From assembly GCF_018139645.1 (NCBI RefSeq), contig NZ_JAGSPM010000001.1, positions 434,001-498,000 on the forward strand: 64,000 nt of DNA, in the 5' to 3' direction. The position numbers and the translations under genes were made by a program. Origin of the DNA: Affinundibacterium baiyunense. GTDB taxonomy: Bacteria; Pseudomonadota; Gammaproteobacteria; Burkholderiales; Burkholderiaceae_D. Shown here piece after piece: positions 56,535 to 64,000 of this stretch. A model generated the notes under the pieces. That model did not search any database, was not told the DNA's origin, and worked only from the letters and a program-made list of their open reading frames with translations. Positions within the stretch are counted from its first letter, which is position 1, and each line of letters opens with the position of its first letter.

Positions 56535-57193
56535 CACGACAATAACAAAACGAAAGGCGTTAAGAACAATTGCAACAGCCATTGGGCGGCCGACATGAGC
56601 GGGTACATCCAAACATGCAGCACCTTCAAAAAGACTAGCGCCAACACAATAAAAAATCCGTATTGTTCAATTTTTGCAAATTGATATGCCTGACGATTGG
56701 GCAAGAGACTCACCACAATTCGACCACCATCCAAAGGAGGAATTGGGAACAAGTTAAACGCAAACATCACTAAATTCGTCATTAATCCAGCTTGCGCCAT
56801 GCGATAAAAAAACTCCTGCTCAACTTGCAAACTAACAAGGAGTAAGGCTAAAACCATCCAGAGAAATGCCATCACAAAATTAGCAGCAGGTCCTGCTAGT
56901 GCTACCCATGCCATATCGCGCTTGGGCTTACGCAAGGCTCCAAAGTTCACGGGAACTGGTTTGGCATAGCCGAAAATAAATTCACCGTTAGTGCTAAAGT
57001 AAAGCAACAAAGGAATAATGATGGTTCCGAATACATCAATATGCATCACAGGATTAAGACTCATCCTTCCCTGACTGTATGCTGTCAAATCACCAAAGTA
57101 TTTTGCTGCAAACGCATGTGCAGCCTCGTGCAAGGTGATTGCCAAAATAACGGGTATTGCATAAACAGCGACGGTTTGAATCAAGGCATCCAT
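56534..57193 (-). CDS. site-2 protease family (M50) membrane metallopeptidase
   Basis: Intramembrane zinc peptidase of the short M50B group, 219 residues. The zinc motif HEAAH lies at residues 22-26 and the second conserved motif NLFPIPPLDGGRIV near 150. About five transmembrane segments are visible (near 8-28, 52-68, 92-118, 135-155 and 178-205). No PDZ domain is present, unlike RseP in this same window. Substrate unknown. It overlaps the downstream methyltransferase by one base. Confidence 0.94.
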   Translation of the reverse strand: MDALIQTVAVYAIPVILAITLHEAAHAFAAKYFGDLTAYSQGRMSLNPVMHIDVFGTIIIPLLLYFSTNGEFIFGYAKPVPVNFGALRKPKRDMAWVALAGPAANFVMAFLWMVLALLLVSLQVEQEFFYRMAQAGLMTNLVMFAFNLFPIPPLDGGRIVVSLLPNRQAYQFAKIEQYGFFIVLALVFLKVLHVWMYPLMSAAQWLLQLFLTPFVLLLS

Positions 57194-57365
57194 AAATTCC
57201 TTTGTTATAGGCTTAGGCTATTAGCTTAAGCTTTCTGCTTGTGATATCAGTTTCAAAAATCGGCTTGAGATATCTGCTTAAATGTCGAATTAAGAATTAT
57301 TAAGAATCATTAAGAATTAAGGCTGATTTGCACCGAGGTTTCTAAGCCTTATCACGACTTCGACA

Positions 57366-57989
57366 CTACAATCCAAACAGCGCAACATCTCCACGGCCTA
57401 AACGAATTAATTCAGGCGCTTCGTGTGTCATATCGATCACGGTCGTTGGTGACAAACTACAAGCACCGCCGTCGATAACTAAATCAATTTGTTTTTCCAA
57501 ACGTTCACGCACTAATTCCGCATCGGTTAATGGCTCTTCATCGTTTGGAAGAATTAAAGTTGTACCAAGCAATGGCTGCTGCAGCTCATCCAATAAAGCA
57601 TGCGTAATTGCGTTCTCAGGAACGCGCAAACCAATGGTCTTGCGAGATGGATGACTCAGACGTCGAGGCACTTCTTTTGTCGCTTCTAAAATAAAAGTAA
57701 ACGGTCCAGGGGTTGCCGCTTTTAACATACGGAACTGACGATTATCGACCTTGGCGTATTGCGCGATTTCTGACAAATCGCGGCACAATAGCGTCAAATG
57801 ATGTTTATCATCAACGCCACGAATTCGACGTAAGCGCATGACTGCGTCTTTATCGTCAAGGTGACAAACCAAGGCATAGCAAGAATCGGTTGGTAAAGCA
57901 ACGATGCCGCCTTGATGGATGATTTGCGCTGCTTGTTTAATCAGCCTAAGCTGCGGATTATCTGGATGTATTTGAAAAAATTGACTCAT
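57366..57989 (-). CDS. Sua5/YciO/YrdC family protein
   Basis: A 207-residue protein of the Sua5/YciO/YrdC family, whose best-known members make threonylcarbamoyl-AMP for the t6A tRNA base. Seen: GGIVALPTDSCYALVCHLDDKDAVMRLRRIRGVDDKHHLTLLC, GPFTFILEATKEVPRRLSHPSRKTIGLRVPE and SPTTVIDMT. The motif DDKHHLTLL in place of KPRxKP-type residues is closer to YciO than to YrdC/TsaC, so t6A synthesis is uncertain. I start it at ATG 57989; an in-frame TTG lies at 58013. Confidence 0.92.
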   Translation of the reverse strand: MSQFFQIHPDNPQLRLIKQAAQIIHQGGIVALPTDSCYALVCHLDDKDAVMRLRRIRGVDDKHHLTLLCRDLSEIAQYAKVDNRQFRMLKAATPGPFTFILEATKEVPRRLSHPSRKTIGLRVPENAITHALLDELQQPLLGTTLILPNDEEPLTDAELVRERLEKQIDLVIDGGACSLSPTTVIDMTHEAPELIRLGRGDVALFGL

Positions 57990-58010
57990 AAAACGACTTA
58001 TAGAAATAGA

Positions 58011-58033
58011 CAACGGAGGCTTAGCCTCCGTTG
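58011..58033 (-). terminator. hairpin after htpX
   Basis: A perfect 10-bp stem CAACGGAGGC/GCCTCCGTTG with a 3-base loop, 12 bases after the htpX stop. The following minus-strand sequence is only moderately T-rich. Confidence 0.6.
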
Positions 58034-58045
58034 ATCATCATTTGA

Positions 58046-58921
58046 TTATTTTAGTTGTTGTAGTGCCGCTATACGTTGCGCCATCGGTGGATGTGTAGAA
58101 AATAACTCACCCCAACCCGGTTTATCACTAATACCCGAAGCTGCCATTGATTGCGGCAACTCGCCAGGAGCCATGCCACCCAATCTCGCCAAGGCATTAA
58201 TCATTGGTTGACGGTCGCCCAACAATCTCGCAGCTCCTGCATCTGCACGGAATTCTCGTTGACGCGAGAACCAAGCAACGATCAAGGACGCACCGATTCC
58301 AAAGAGAATTTGGAATACAAATGAAGCGATATGAAAACCAATGCCGGGCGTATGATTTTCATCATTTTTAGACAAGAAACTATCCACGGCGTAAGCAGCG
58401 ATTCTCGACAGGAACACCACAAAAGTATTCACCACACCTTGAATCAAAGTCATAGTAACCATATCACCATTAGCGATGTGCGCAACTTCATGGCCCAATA
58501 CCGCTTCAACCTCTTCCTTGGTCATGCTTTCCAACAAACCAGTGGAAACTGCTACCAAAGCAGAATTTTTGAATGCGCCAGTAGCAAACGCGTTTGGTTC
58601 ACCGTTATAAACGGCCACCTCAGGCATACCAATACCTGCACGCTCAGACAAGGTCTTCACTGTATTGACCAACCAAAATTCAGTCGATGATGATGGGTTA
58701 TCGATTACTCGTGCGCCTGTAGACCATTTTGCCATCGGCTTACTGATCAATAACGAAAAAATTGCACCAGTAAAACCAACTACCAACGAGAACACAGCAA
58801 GACTGCCAAGATTTAAACCCTTTGCGGTCAAATAATTATTCACACCAAGCAAAGACAAAATCACCGTCATTACCAGCATGACTGCAATATTGGTTGCTAA
58901 AAACAACACGATACGTTTCAT
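58046..58921 (-). CDS. htpX: membrane zinc metalloprotease HtpX
   Basis: Inner-membrane M48 protease for quality control of membrane proteins, induced by envelope stress in other bacteria. The zinc motif HEVAH lies at residues 144-148 with the third ligand in [12 protein letters not shown] near 224. Four membrane segments are visible (about 5-25, 38-60, 158-178 and 195-215). Length 291 is typical. An AT-rich upstream region precedes it and the ribosome-binding site GGAGAAAT is clear. Confidence 0.97.
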   Translation of the reverse strand: MKRIVLFLATNIAVMLVMTVILSLLGVNNYLTAKGLNLGSLAVFSLVVGFTGAIFSLLISKPMAKWSTGARVIDNPSSSTEFWLVNTVKTLSERAGIGMPEVAVYNGEPNAFATGAFKNSALVAVSTGLLESMTKEEVEAVLGHEVAHIANGDMVTMTLIQGVVNTFVVFLSRIAAYAVDSFLSKNDENHTPGIGFHIASFVFQILFGIGASLIVAWFSRQREFRADAGAARLLGDRQPMINALARLGGMAPGELPQSMAASGISDKPGWGELFSTHPPMAQRIAALQQLK

Positions 58922-59022
58922 AATATTTCTCCAAATTCGAGACCAGCAATCATTTACTCGTGACCTAATATTGTTCTCTTGTCGCCATTTTCAAGAGGTA
59001 TTTTACCTAGATTAAGAATTAA

Positions 59023-59895
59023 TCACTTTGCCCACGTACGCCAAACGGGAATTAACTCTTTCGATAAATTGGGCAGTTGACCAAGATCGGGGGAATGTTC
59101 GTCGGGCGCGTGAAAATCCGATCCACGTGATGCCATAAATCCATAACGCGAAGCAATTTTAGTGTATTCGTCATATTGATCAACAGTATGACTTCCGGTC
59201 ACAACTTCAATCGCCCCACCACCAAGCGCCTTAAACTCATTAAAAAAGGCATCAAATGCCAATGGGCTTAAATCATAACGCCCTGGGTGCGCGACAACTG
59301 CGACGCCGCCCGCGCCCTTTATCCAATTCACGGCTTCGGTCAGATTTGCCCAACGATGCGGCACATAGCCAGGTTTTCCCTCGATCAAATAAGACTTAAA
59401 GACGGCAGATACGTCTTCGCACACACCGATTTCAACCAAATAACGGGCGAAATGTGAACGTGAAATCAAATCAGGATTACCCACATACTTCAGCGCTCCC
59501 GCATAGCAATTTGAAATTCCAGCTTTCGCTAAGTCAGCAGCCATATCTTCGGCTCGACGCTGGCGTCCAGATCGAGTTTTAATTAATCCTGCCAATAAAT
59601 CAGGATTATTTTCGTCAATATTTAAACCAACAATATGAATGGTCTTATTTGCCCAAGTAACTGAAATCTCCAAGCCAGTCACAAACTGCATTCCCAAGTC
59701 AGTGGCGGCTTCGCGCGCTGCAACAATTCCACCTACTTCATCATGATCGGTTAATGCCCAAACATCAACGCCCTGCGCATGCGCACGCTGCGCCACCTCG
59801 GCAGGTGACAAAACCCCGTCGGAAACGGTTGAATGACAATGCAAATCGACATTCAAACTGGCAAATGGATCGGTGTTTATTACTTGGATGCTCAT
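59023..59895 (-). CDS. PHP-domain phosphoesterase (3',5'-nucleoside bisphosphate phosphatase/RNase AM type)
   Basis: PHP-superfamily metallo-phosphoesterase, 290 residues. Metal ligands are in DLHCHSTVSDGVLSPAEVA, ALTDHDEVGGI, a central GLEISVTW, VVAHPGRYD and a C-terminal SRGSDFHAPDE. This pattern matches the YciV/RnaAM family, which act on 3',5'-nucleoside bisphosphates or trim short RNA 5' ends. Cytoplasmic. It follows a separate divergent or upstream region; htpX lies downstream. Confidence 0.94.
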   Translation of the reverse strand: MSIQVINTDPFASLNVDLHCHSTVSDGVLSPAEVAQRAHAQGVDVWALTDHDEVGGIVAAREAATDLGMQFVTGLEISVTWANKTIHIVGLNIDENNPDLLAGLIKTRSGRQRRAEDMAADLAKAGISNCYAGALKYVGNPDLISRSHFARYLVEIGVCEDVSAVFKSYLIEGKPGYVPHRWANLTEAVNWIKGAGGVAVVAHPGRYDLSPLAFDAFFNEFKALGGGAIEVVTGSHTVDQYDEYTKIASRYGFMASRGSDFHAPDEHSPDLGQLPNLSKELIPVWRTWAK

Positions 59896-59965
59896 GACAA
59901 ACCAGAATCTAAATTAGAGAAACTGCATTGTACTCCTGCAGCGCGAGCTTTGCCGCCTTACAAAT

Positions 59966-60892
59966 TCAAGACAGATAAGACGAACTAGAAATTTGTTTCA
60001 ATGCATCTGCAACTGTCGGAAACAACAAACGTGCGCCCAATTCCAACTTAATCCGCTGATTTTTTAAGCGACGTGACTCAGACATGAATGAAAGTAGCAT
60101 AGGAGATACTTGCTGCTCTAATTCCTTTCGAGCAAGCCGGGGTGCACGCGCTAGTTGAAAATGGTCTGCCACAAGATCGAAATAATCCGCCATTTTCAAA
60201 TCACTATCATCAACTGCGTGATAGACACGATTTGGACGTGCTCGAAAAATTGCTAACTTAATCAATAGCGCGAGATCTTCAGCATGAATGTGGTTCGTAT
60301 AAACATCATCAGCCTCATTTAAAGCCGGTGTCGCTTTACGTAAACGCTCAATTGGCAAGCGATCTGCTGCATAAATCCCCGGAACTCGCAAAATGGACAA
60401 GTTTGCCCCGCGCCGTTTTGCCCATGCGCGCAACATGGTCTCAGCCGATACGCGACGCTTTGCTCTTGCATTATTCGGATTTAATGTACGCGTCTCATCA
60501 AATTCTGCGCCAATGCAATCGCCATAGACCCCAGTCGTACTAATATAAACAAGGCGTGCCTTCTCAGGTAAAATAGTCAGCAAATTTTGTGTTCTGCCAT
60601 CAATCGTCCCTTCGCCACGAGGCGGTGCCAGATGCACAATCACATCAGCAAGTCCAGCTAATCGTTTCAATGTATGAGCTTGATCTAAATCGGCAAAAAC
60701 AGGGATTGCTCCTGCTGCACGCAACTGTGCAAAACGCACTGAACCGACAGCTTGGCTAGTCACAGCAAATATCCGAAAGTGCTCACGCAGATGTGGTAGC
60801 AGGCGCATGCCAACATCACCGCAGCCAATAATTAGGCATCGTTGTTTCGCAAATTTATTGCTTCGGCGTTCATTAGAAATACTTGGCTGCAT
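59966..60892 (-). CDS. NAD(P)-binding epimerase/dehydrogenase-like protein (YeeZ-type)
   Basis: An extended SDR-like protein. The Rossmann motif is CLIIGCGDVGMRLLPHL near residue 20, with VIVHLAPPRGEGT near 80 and VYISTTGVYGDCIGAEFDE near 118 carrying the Tyr-type site. The group resembles E. coli YeeZ, of unknown substrate. I start it at ATG 60892 (MQPSISNERRSNK), about 308 residues, because the open frame up to 60940 would run into the divergent reductase start. Starts of the two divergent genes are then only 36 bases apart. Confidence 0.87.
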   Translation of the reverse strand: MQPSISNERRSNKFAKQRCLIIGCGDVGMRLLPHLREHFRIFAVTSQAVGSVRFAQLRAAGAIPVFADLDQAHTLKRLAGLADVIVHLAPPRGEGTIDGRTQNLLTILPEKARLVYISTTGVYGDCIGAEFDETRTLNPNNARAKRRVSAETMLRAWAKRRGANLSILRVPGIYAADRLPIERLRKATPALNEADDVYTNHIHAEDLALLIKLAIFRARPNRVYHAVDDSDLKMADYFDLVADHFQLARAPRLARKELEQQVSPMLLSFMSESRRLKNQRIKLELGARLLFPTVADALKQISSSSYLS

Positions 60893-60928
60893 GAGATTTA
60901 TATTATTCGTTTTAATTTCAGGAATCGT

Positions 60929-61957
60929 ATGACGTTTCAAATAACTATTTCACCAAGCGGTCGTCAATTTCAATGCGACGACGATGAAACCGTATTAACT
61001 GCCGCCTTACGAGCGGGGCTCATTTTGCCATACGGCTGTAAAAACGGGGCATGTGGATCATGCAAAGGTAAAGTCAGCGCTGGTCAAGTTGTCCACGGCA
61101 ACCATCAACAAAAAGCCTTGAGCGATGAAGAAGAAGCACAAGGTGGCGCACTATTCTGCTGCGCCAAACCGCAAACTGACCTTACTATCGAAGCACGTGA
61201 AATGTTAGCGGATGACGACTACCCAATCAAAAAACTCCCAAGCCGCATCGCTAAATTAGAAAAGTTATCGGATGACGTGATGCTGATTGAATTGCAATTG
61301 CCCGCTGCAGAGAAATTCAATTATCGTGCGGGGCAATATATCGAATTTCTCTTAAAAGATGGCAAACGCCGTAGTTATAGTCTCGCCAATGCGCCGCATG
61401 TTGAAGGTCCACTAAGTCTGCACCTACGCCACATGCCAGGCGGCTACTTCACCGATCAAGTTTTTTCTACGCTCAAAGAACGCGACATCATGCGCTTTGA
61501 AGGTCCGCAAGGTAGTTTCTATCTGCGAGAGGATTCCGATAAGCCGATGATTTTGCTGGCATCCGGCACTGGGTTTGCACCGATCAAAGCCATCGTTGAG
61601 CAGTTAATTCATATCGACTCGAAGCGCGCTGTTCATTTGTACTGGGGAGGTCGTCGACCACAAGATCTGTATATGCACGCGCTATGTGAAGAATGGGCGA
61701 ACACATTGGAAGGCTTCCAATACACGCCTGTCGTGTCTGATGCGAATGCCGAAGATGATTGGCAAGGTCGCACAGGATTCGTACATCAAGCAGTGTTGGA
61801 TGACTATGCCAATTTATCGAGCTATCAAGTCTATGCCTGCGGCGCTCCTATCGTGATCGAGTCAGCAAAACGGGATTTTGTTGCGAAATCACATTTGCCT
61901 GCGGACGAGTTTTATGCGGACTCATTCACATCGGAAGCAGATTTAGCAAAAAACTAA
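60929..61957 (+). CDS. 2Fe-2S ferredoxin/FAD/NAD reductase (CDP-6-deoxy-delta-3,4-glucoseen reductase-like)
   Basis: A three-domain electron-transfer reductase, 342 residues. The N-terminal plant-type 2Fe-2S ferredoxin has CKNGACGSCKGKV and a later Cys in LFCCAKP. The FAD domain has RRSYSLANAP, and the NAD domain has ASGTGFAPIKAIVEQL and the C-terminal YACGAPIVIESAKRDF. It resembles AscD and phenol/toluene monooxygenase reductases; in Burkholderiales a stand-alone copy is commonly annotated as glucoseen reductase, with no sugar cluster nearby here, so the true partner is open. I chose ATG 60929, preceded by CAGGA. A longer frame to 60842 overlaps the divergent gene. Confidence 0.9.
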   Translation: MTFQITISPSGRQFQCDDDETVLTAALRAGLILPYGCKNGACGSCKGKVSAGQVVHGNHQQKALSDEEEAQGGALFCCAKPQTDLTIEAREMLADDDYPIKKLPSRIAKLEKLSDDVMLIELQLPAAEKFNYRAGQYIEFLLKDGKRRSYSLANAPHVEGPLSLHLRHMPGGYFTDQVFSTLKERDIMRFEGPQGSFYLREDSDKPMILLASGTGFAPIKAIVEQLIHIDSKRAVHLYWGGRRPQDLYMHALCEEWANTLEGFQYTPVVSDANAEDDWQGRTGFVHQAVLDDYANLSSYQVYACGAPIVIESAKRDFVAKSHLPADEFYADSFTSEADLAKN

Positions 61958-62050
61958 TTTATTTAAAACGATGAAATTATTTTTCATTTTTTTTGATTTA
62001 TTTCAGGTTTGCATCGTACAAAACCGCAAAAAAACCGTTACACTACGCAA

Positions 62051-62134
62051 ATGAAAAATTTTACCGACATGTCTTCTCCAAATATCGCTCGACGTCGCCG
62101 TTCGGACACCGAGCCTGGGAAGTCTTGCGCGTAA
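62051..62134 (+). CDS. putative arginine-rich leader peptide of argD-argF
   Basis: A 27-residue ORF, too short for normal gene calling, with the core NIARRRRSD: four successive arginine codons CGA CGT CGC CGT at codons 14-17 (62090-62101). It ends at TAA (62132-62134), 18 bases before an intrinsic terminator and about 200 bases before the argD ATG. There is no Shine-Dalgarno sequence before the first ATG. A -10-like TACACT at 62039-62044 would place the RNA start at the ATG, so the message may be leaderless; an internal ATG at codon 7 is an alternative start. Clustered codons for the pathway's end product are the hallmark of attenuator peptides. Inference, not shown. Confidence 0.6.
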   Translation: MKNFTDMSSPNIARRRRSDTEPGKSCA

Positions 62135-62187
62135 GAAAAGCAAGATCACGATAAAACCACAGGCTCAAACCCTGTGGTTTTTTTTTG
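62087..62187 (+). promoter_or_regulatory. putative ribosome-mediated transcription attenuator of argD-argF
   Basis: Four RNA segments can pair in exclusive ways. Segment 1 (GCTCG, 62087-62091, inside the Arg codons) pairs with segment 2 (CGAGC, 62110-62114). Segment 2 (GAGCCTG, 62111-62117, plus GG) pairs with segment 3 (CAGGCTC, 62160-62166, plus CC with one bulge). Segment 3 (AAAACCACAGG, 62153-62163) pairs with segment 4 (62171-62181) to form the terminator. A ribosome stalled at the Arg codons would cover 1, leave 2 free to hold 3, and let transcription run on into argD. A ribosome at the stop codon would cover part of 2 and allow termination. Confidence 0.6.
62153..62187 (+). terminator. 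intrinsic terminator upstream of argD
   Basis: A perfect 11-bp stem AAAACCACAGG/CCTGTGGTTTT with a 7-base loop, followed by a total T-run of nine to ten bases. It lies 150 bases before argD, not after a normal gene, which is the position of an attenuator. Confidence 0.92.
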
Positions 62188-62336
62188 CGTGCTTGTGGAT
62201 GTGATGGTGGATCTGCTGACGTATGCTGAGACTGGTCGTTCTGCGGTAACATCTTTCGCTTATTCTGTTTTTGTATTTAATTTTATATTTAATTTCGGAT
62301 TTTTAGTCTTTGCTTTCTTCTTTGAGGAGTTTTGAA

Positions 62337-63554
62337 ATGGAATTTAGTCAGTACAACGTCAATGCCCTGATGTACATCACACCACGTCCTGAGTTGGTGT
62401 TTACGGAAGGCCGAGGCATGTGGCTGACTGACCATAATGGCAAACGCTACCTTGATTACTTGCAAGGCTGGGCGGTTAATTGCTTAGGGCACTCTCCTCA
62501 ATGCATCACCGATGCGGTGGTCGCTCAAGCGGGAAAATTGCTCAATCCTTCACCTGCTTTTTATAACGAAAACATGGTCAAGTTGGCGGATCAACTAACC
62601 CAACATTCTTGTTTTGATCGCGTCTTCTTTGCCAATAGCGGTGCCGAAGCAAATGAAGGTGCGATTAAATTAGCGCGTAAATGGGGACAAAAAAATAAAA
62701 ACGGCGCTTTTGAAATTATCACTTTCGATCACGGCTTCCATGGCCGTACTTTGGCTACCATGTCTGCTTCAGGCAAACCGGGTTGGGATACGATCTTTGC
62801 ACCGCAAGTCACCGGCTTTCCCAAAGCCGATTTAAACGATATCGCCTCAGTTGAAAAACTCATCAACGACAAAACCGTGGCAGTCATGTTAGAGCCTGTG
62901 CAAGGCGAAGGCGGCGTGATTCCAGCGAGTCGCGAATTCATGCAAGCTCTGCGTGCGCTGACCAAGCAACATAATATTTTATTGGTCGTCGACGAAGTGC
63001 AAACAGGCATGGGACGTACAGGCGAATTATTTGGCTACCAACTCTCAGGTATAGAGCCAGACATCATGACCTTGGGTAAAGGCATAGGCGGCGGCGTGCC
63101 ACTCGCAGCCTTATTAGCGAAAGAAGAAGTTTCCTGCTTCGTACCTGGCGACCAAGGTGGCACTTATAACGGAGCACCATTGATGACGGCGGTCGGTTTG
63201 GCTGTTATCAAGGCCTTGACCGCACCAGGCTTCTTAGATGAAGTGAAAGCAAAATCCGCGTATTTGAGCAAAGCACTTAATACGCTATCTGAGCAATTCG
63301 GCATGGAAGGCGAACGTGGTGAAGGCTTATTGCGCGCACTTAAACTCGGCAGCGATATCGGCCCACGTTTGGTCGAAGTCGCACGCGATCTGGAGCCGAT
63401 TGGTTTACTCATCAATTCTCCACGCCCTAACCTACTCCGCTTCATGCCCGCGCTGAATGTCAGCTACGAAGAAATCGACACCATGATTTCTATGTTGAGC
63501 AAAGTCATCCAACAGGTGATAGACGAAAAAGCCGCAGCATCGACAGCATCTTAA
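62337..63554 (+). CDS. argD: acetylornithine aminotransferase
   Basis: PLP-dependent transaminase of arginine synthesis: N-acetylglutamate semialdehyde to N-acetylornithine. Seen: [21 protein letters not shown] near residue 100, [13 protein letters not shown] near 135, [17 protein letters not shown] near 220 and the PLP lysine Lys248 in [10 protein letters not shown] chose the ATG at 62337 with GAGGAGT as ribosome-binding site; the frame is open to a TTG at 62310. Length 405 is typical. Some ArgD proteins also act as succinyldiaminopimelate transaminase. argF follows after 25 bases. Confidence 0.96.
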   Translation: MEFSQYNVNALMYITPRPELVFTEGRGMWLTDHNGKRYLDYLQGWAVNCLGHSPQCITDAVVAQAGKLLNPSPAFYNENMVKLADQLTQHSCFDRVFFANSGAEANEGAIKLARKWGQKNKNGAFEIITFDHGFHGRTLATMSASGKPGWDTIFAPQVTGFPKADLNDIASVEKLINDKTVAVMLEPVQGEGGVIPASREFMQALRALTKQHNILLVVDEVQTGMGRTGELFGYQLSGIEPDIMTLGKGIGGGVPLAALLAKEEVSCFVPGDQGGTYNGAPLMTAVGLAVIKALTAPGFLDEVKAKSAYLSKALNTLSEQFGMEGERGEGLLRALKLGSDIGPRLVEVARDLEPIGLLINSPRPNLLRFMPALNVSYEEIDTMISMLSKVIQQVIDEKAAASTAS

Positions 63555-63579
63555 ATCGAACATATCCGAACAAATTAAC

Positions 63580-64000
63580 ATGGCTATCAAACATTATTTA
63601 CAGGTCTCTGACCTGACGCTAGATGAATACGACTATCTGATGCAGAGAGCACGGATCATCAAAGATCGCTTTAAGAAATACGAACCCTACCACCCGCTTT
63701 TGGATAGAACACTGGTGATGGTATTTGAAAAAAATTCCACTCGGACGCGCTTGAGTTTTGAAGCGGGTATGCATCAGTTGGGTGGCGCGGCAATTTATTT
63801 GAATACACGCGATAGCCAATTGGGTCGTGGCGAGCCAGTCGAGGATGCAGGTCAAGTCATGTCTCGCATGTGCGACATCATCATGATCCGCACTTTTGAG
63901 CAAGAGATGATAGAAAAATTTGCCGCCAATTCACGCGTGCCTGTCATCAATGGTTTGACCAATCAACACCATCCTTGCCAAGTGTTCGCGGATGTGTTTA
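63580..64000 (+). CDS. argF: ornithine carbamoyltransferase, 5' part
   Basis: Makes citrulline from ornithine and carbamoyl phosphate in arginine synthesis. The gene runs off the window end, so only about 140 residues are present. The carbamoyl-phosphate motif STRTRLSFE is near residue 51, followed by GGAAIYLNTRDSQLGRGEPVEDAGQVMSRMCDIIMIRTF and NGLTNQHHPCQVFADVF with the HPCQ site. It begins 25 bases after argD stops and is probably in the same transcript, so both would be under the same upstream attenuator. Confidence 0.96.
   Translation, partial: MAIKHYLQVSDLTLDEYDYLMQRARIIKDRFKKYEPYHPLLDRTLVMVFEKNSTRTRLSFEAGMHQLGGAAIYLNTRDSQLGRGEPVEDAGQVMSRMCDIIMIRTFEQEMIEKFAANSRVPVINGLTNQHHPCQVFADVF

Larger units (their letters stand above)
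61958..62336 (+). other. leader region between the reductase gene and argD
   Basis: A gap of 379 bases without a standard gene. It contains the 27-codon Arg-rich ORF (62051-62134), the attenuator structures and terminator (62087-62187), and then about 150 bases of increasingly T-rich sequence before the argD ribosome-binding site. TACACT at 62039-62044 resembles a -10 box and would start RNA at or next to the ORF's first ATG; no convincing -35 lies at the right distance. A promoter close to argD itself cannot be excluded. Confidence 0.6.

Overview
The window is chromosomal DNA of a betaproteobacterium, most likely Burkholderiales/Oxalobacteraceae (Undibacterium-like; this is a judgement from gene content and order, not from a search). 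Supporting signs are the pyrH-frr-uppS-cdsA-dxr-rseP-bamA-skp-lpxD-fabZ-lpxA-lpxB block, the sigma factor/DUF3619/DUF3106/RDD operon, a DUF3460 protein, dapA-bamC, ilvB-ilvH-ilvC, prfB-lysS and argD-argF. Base composition is moderate and even along the window. No prophage, insertion sequence, CRISPR array, rRNA or tRNA was seen.

Layout. 1-6.2 kb: an exported unknown protein, a DEG9-like serine protease, a lipoprotein, the radical-SAM protein YgiQ and a small zinc-binding-type protein. 6.4-9.3 kb: prfB, with its intact programmed +1 frameshift, then lysS. 9.3-10.1 kb: a repeat island with two inverted copies of a three-hairpin element around a REP-like doublet. 10.2-19.1 kb: an FAD oxidoreductase, a CBS protein, metY with an alpha/beta hydrolase, a second REP doublet, a LytS/LytTR two-component system in operon with a DUF4407-like membrane protein, and a Tat-exported metallo-hydrolase. 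19.2-35.5 kb, all minus strand: tatD with an ankyrin protein, then the envelope and translation supercluster from rpsB down to lpxB, ending in an unknown 84-residue gene. 35.9-40.1 kb: map, glnD and a pseudouridine synthase. 40.3-43.7 kb: ilvBHC on the minus strand. 44.3-50 kb: the sigma-factor operon, a TetR regulator, a LOG-family protein, DUF3460, scpA and panC, then a BtuF-like protein. 51-62 kb: slyD, a RoxA-type ribosomal oxygenase, a tiny Ala/Pro-rich lipoprotein, dapA-bamC, an M50 protease with a methyltransferase, a YciO/Sua5 protein, htpX, a PHP phosphatase, an NAD(P)-binding protein and a ferredoxin-reductase fusion. 62-64 kb: argD and the start of argF, preceded by an apparent attenuator.

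The most notable observation lies just upstream of argD. A 27-codon ORF carries four consecutive arginine codons and is followed by a strong intrinsic terminator. The RNA between them can be drawn as the four mutually exclusive segments (1:2, 2:3, 3:4) of a classical ribosome-mediated attenuator. This suggests that argD-argF is controlled by translation of an arginine-rich leader peptide, which itself may be read from a leaderless or nearly leaderless transcript. Most other genes are housekeeping and lie in conserved order.
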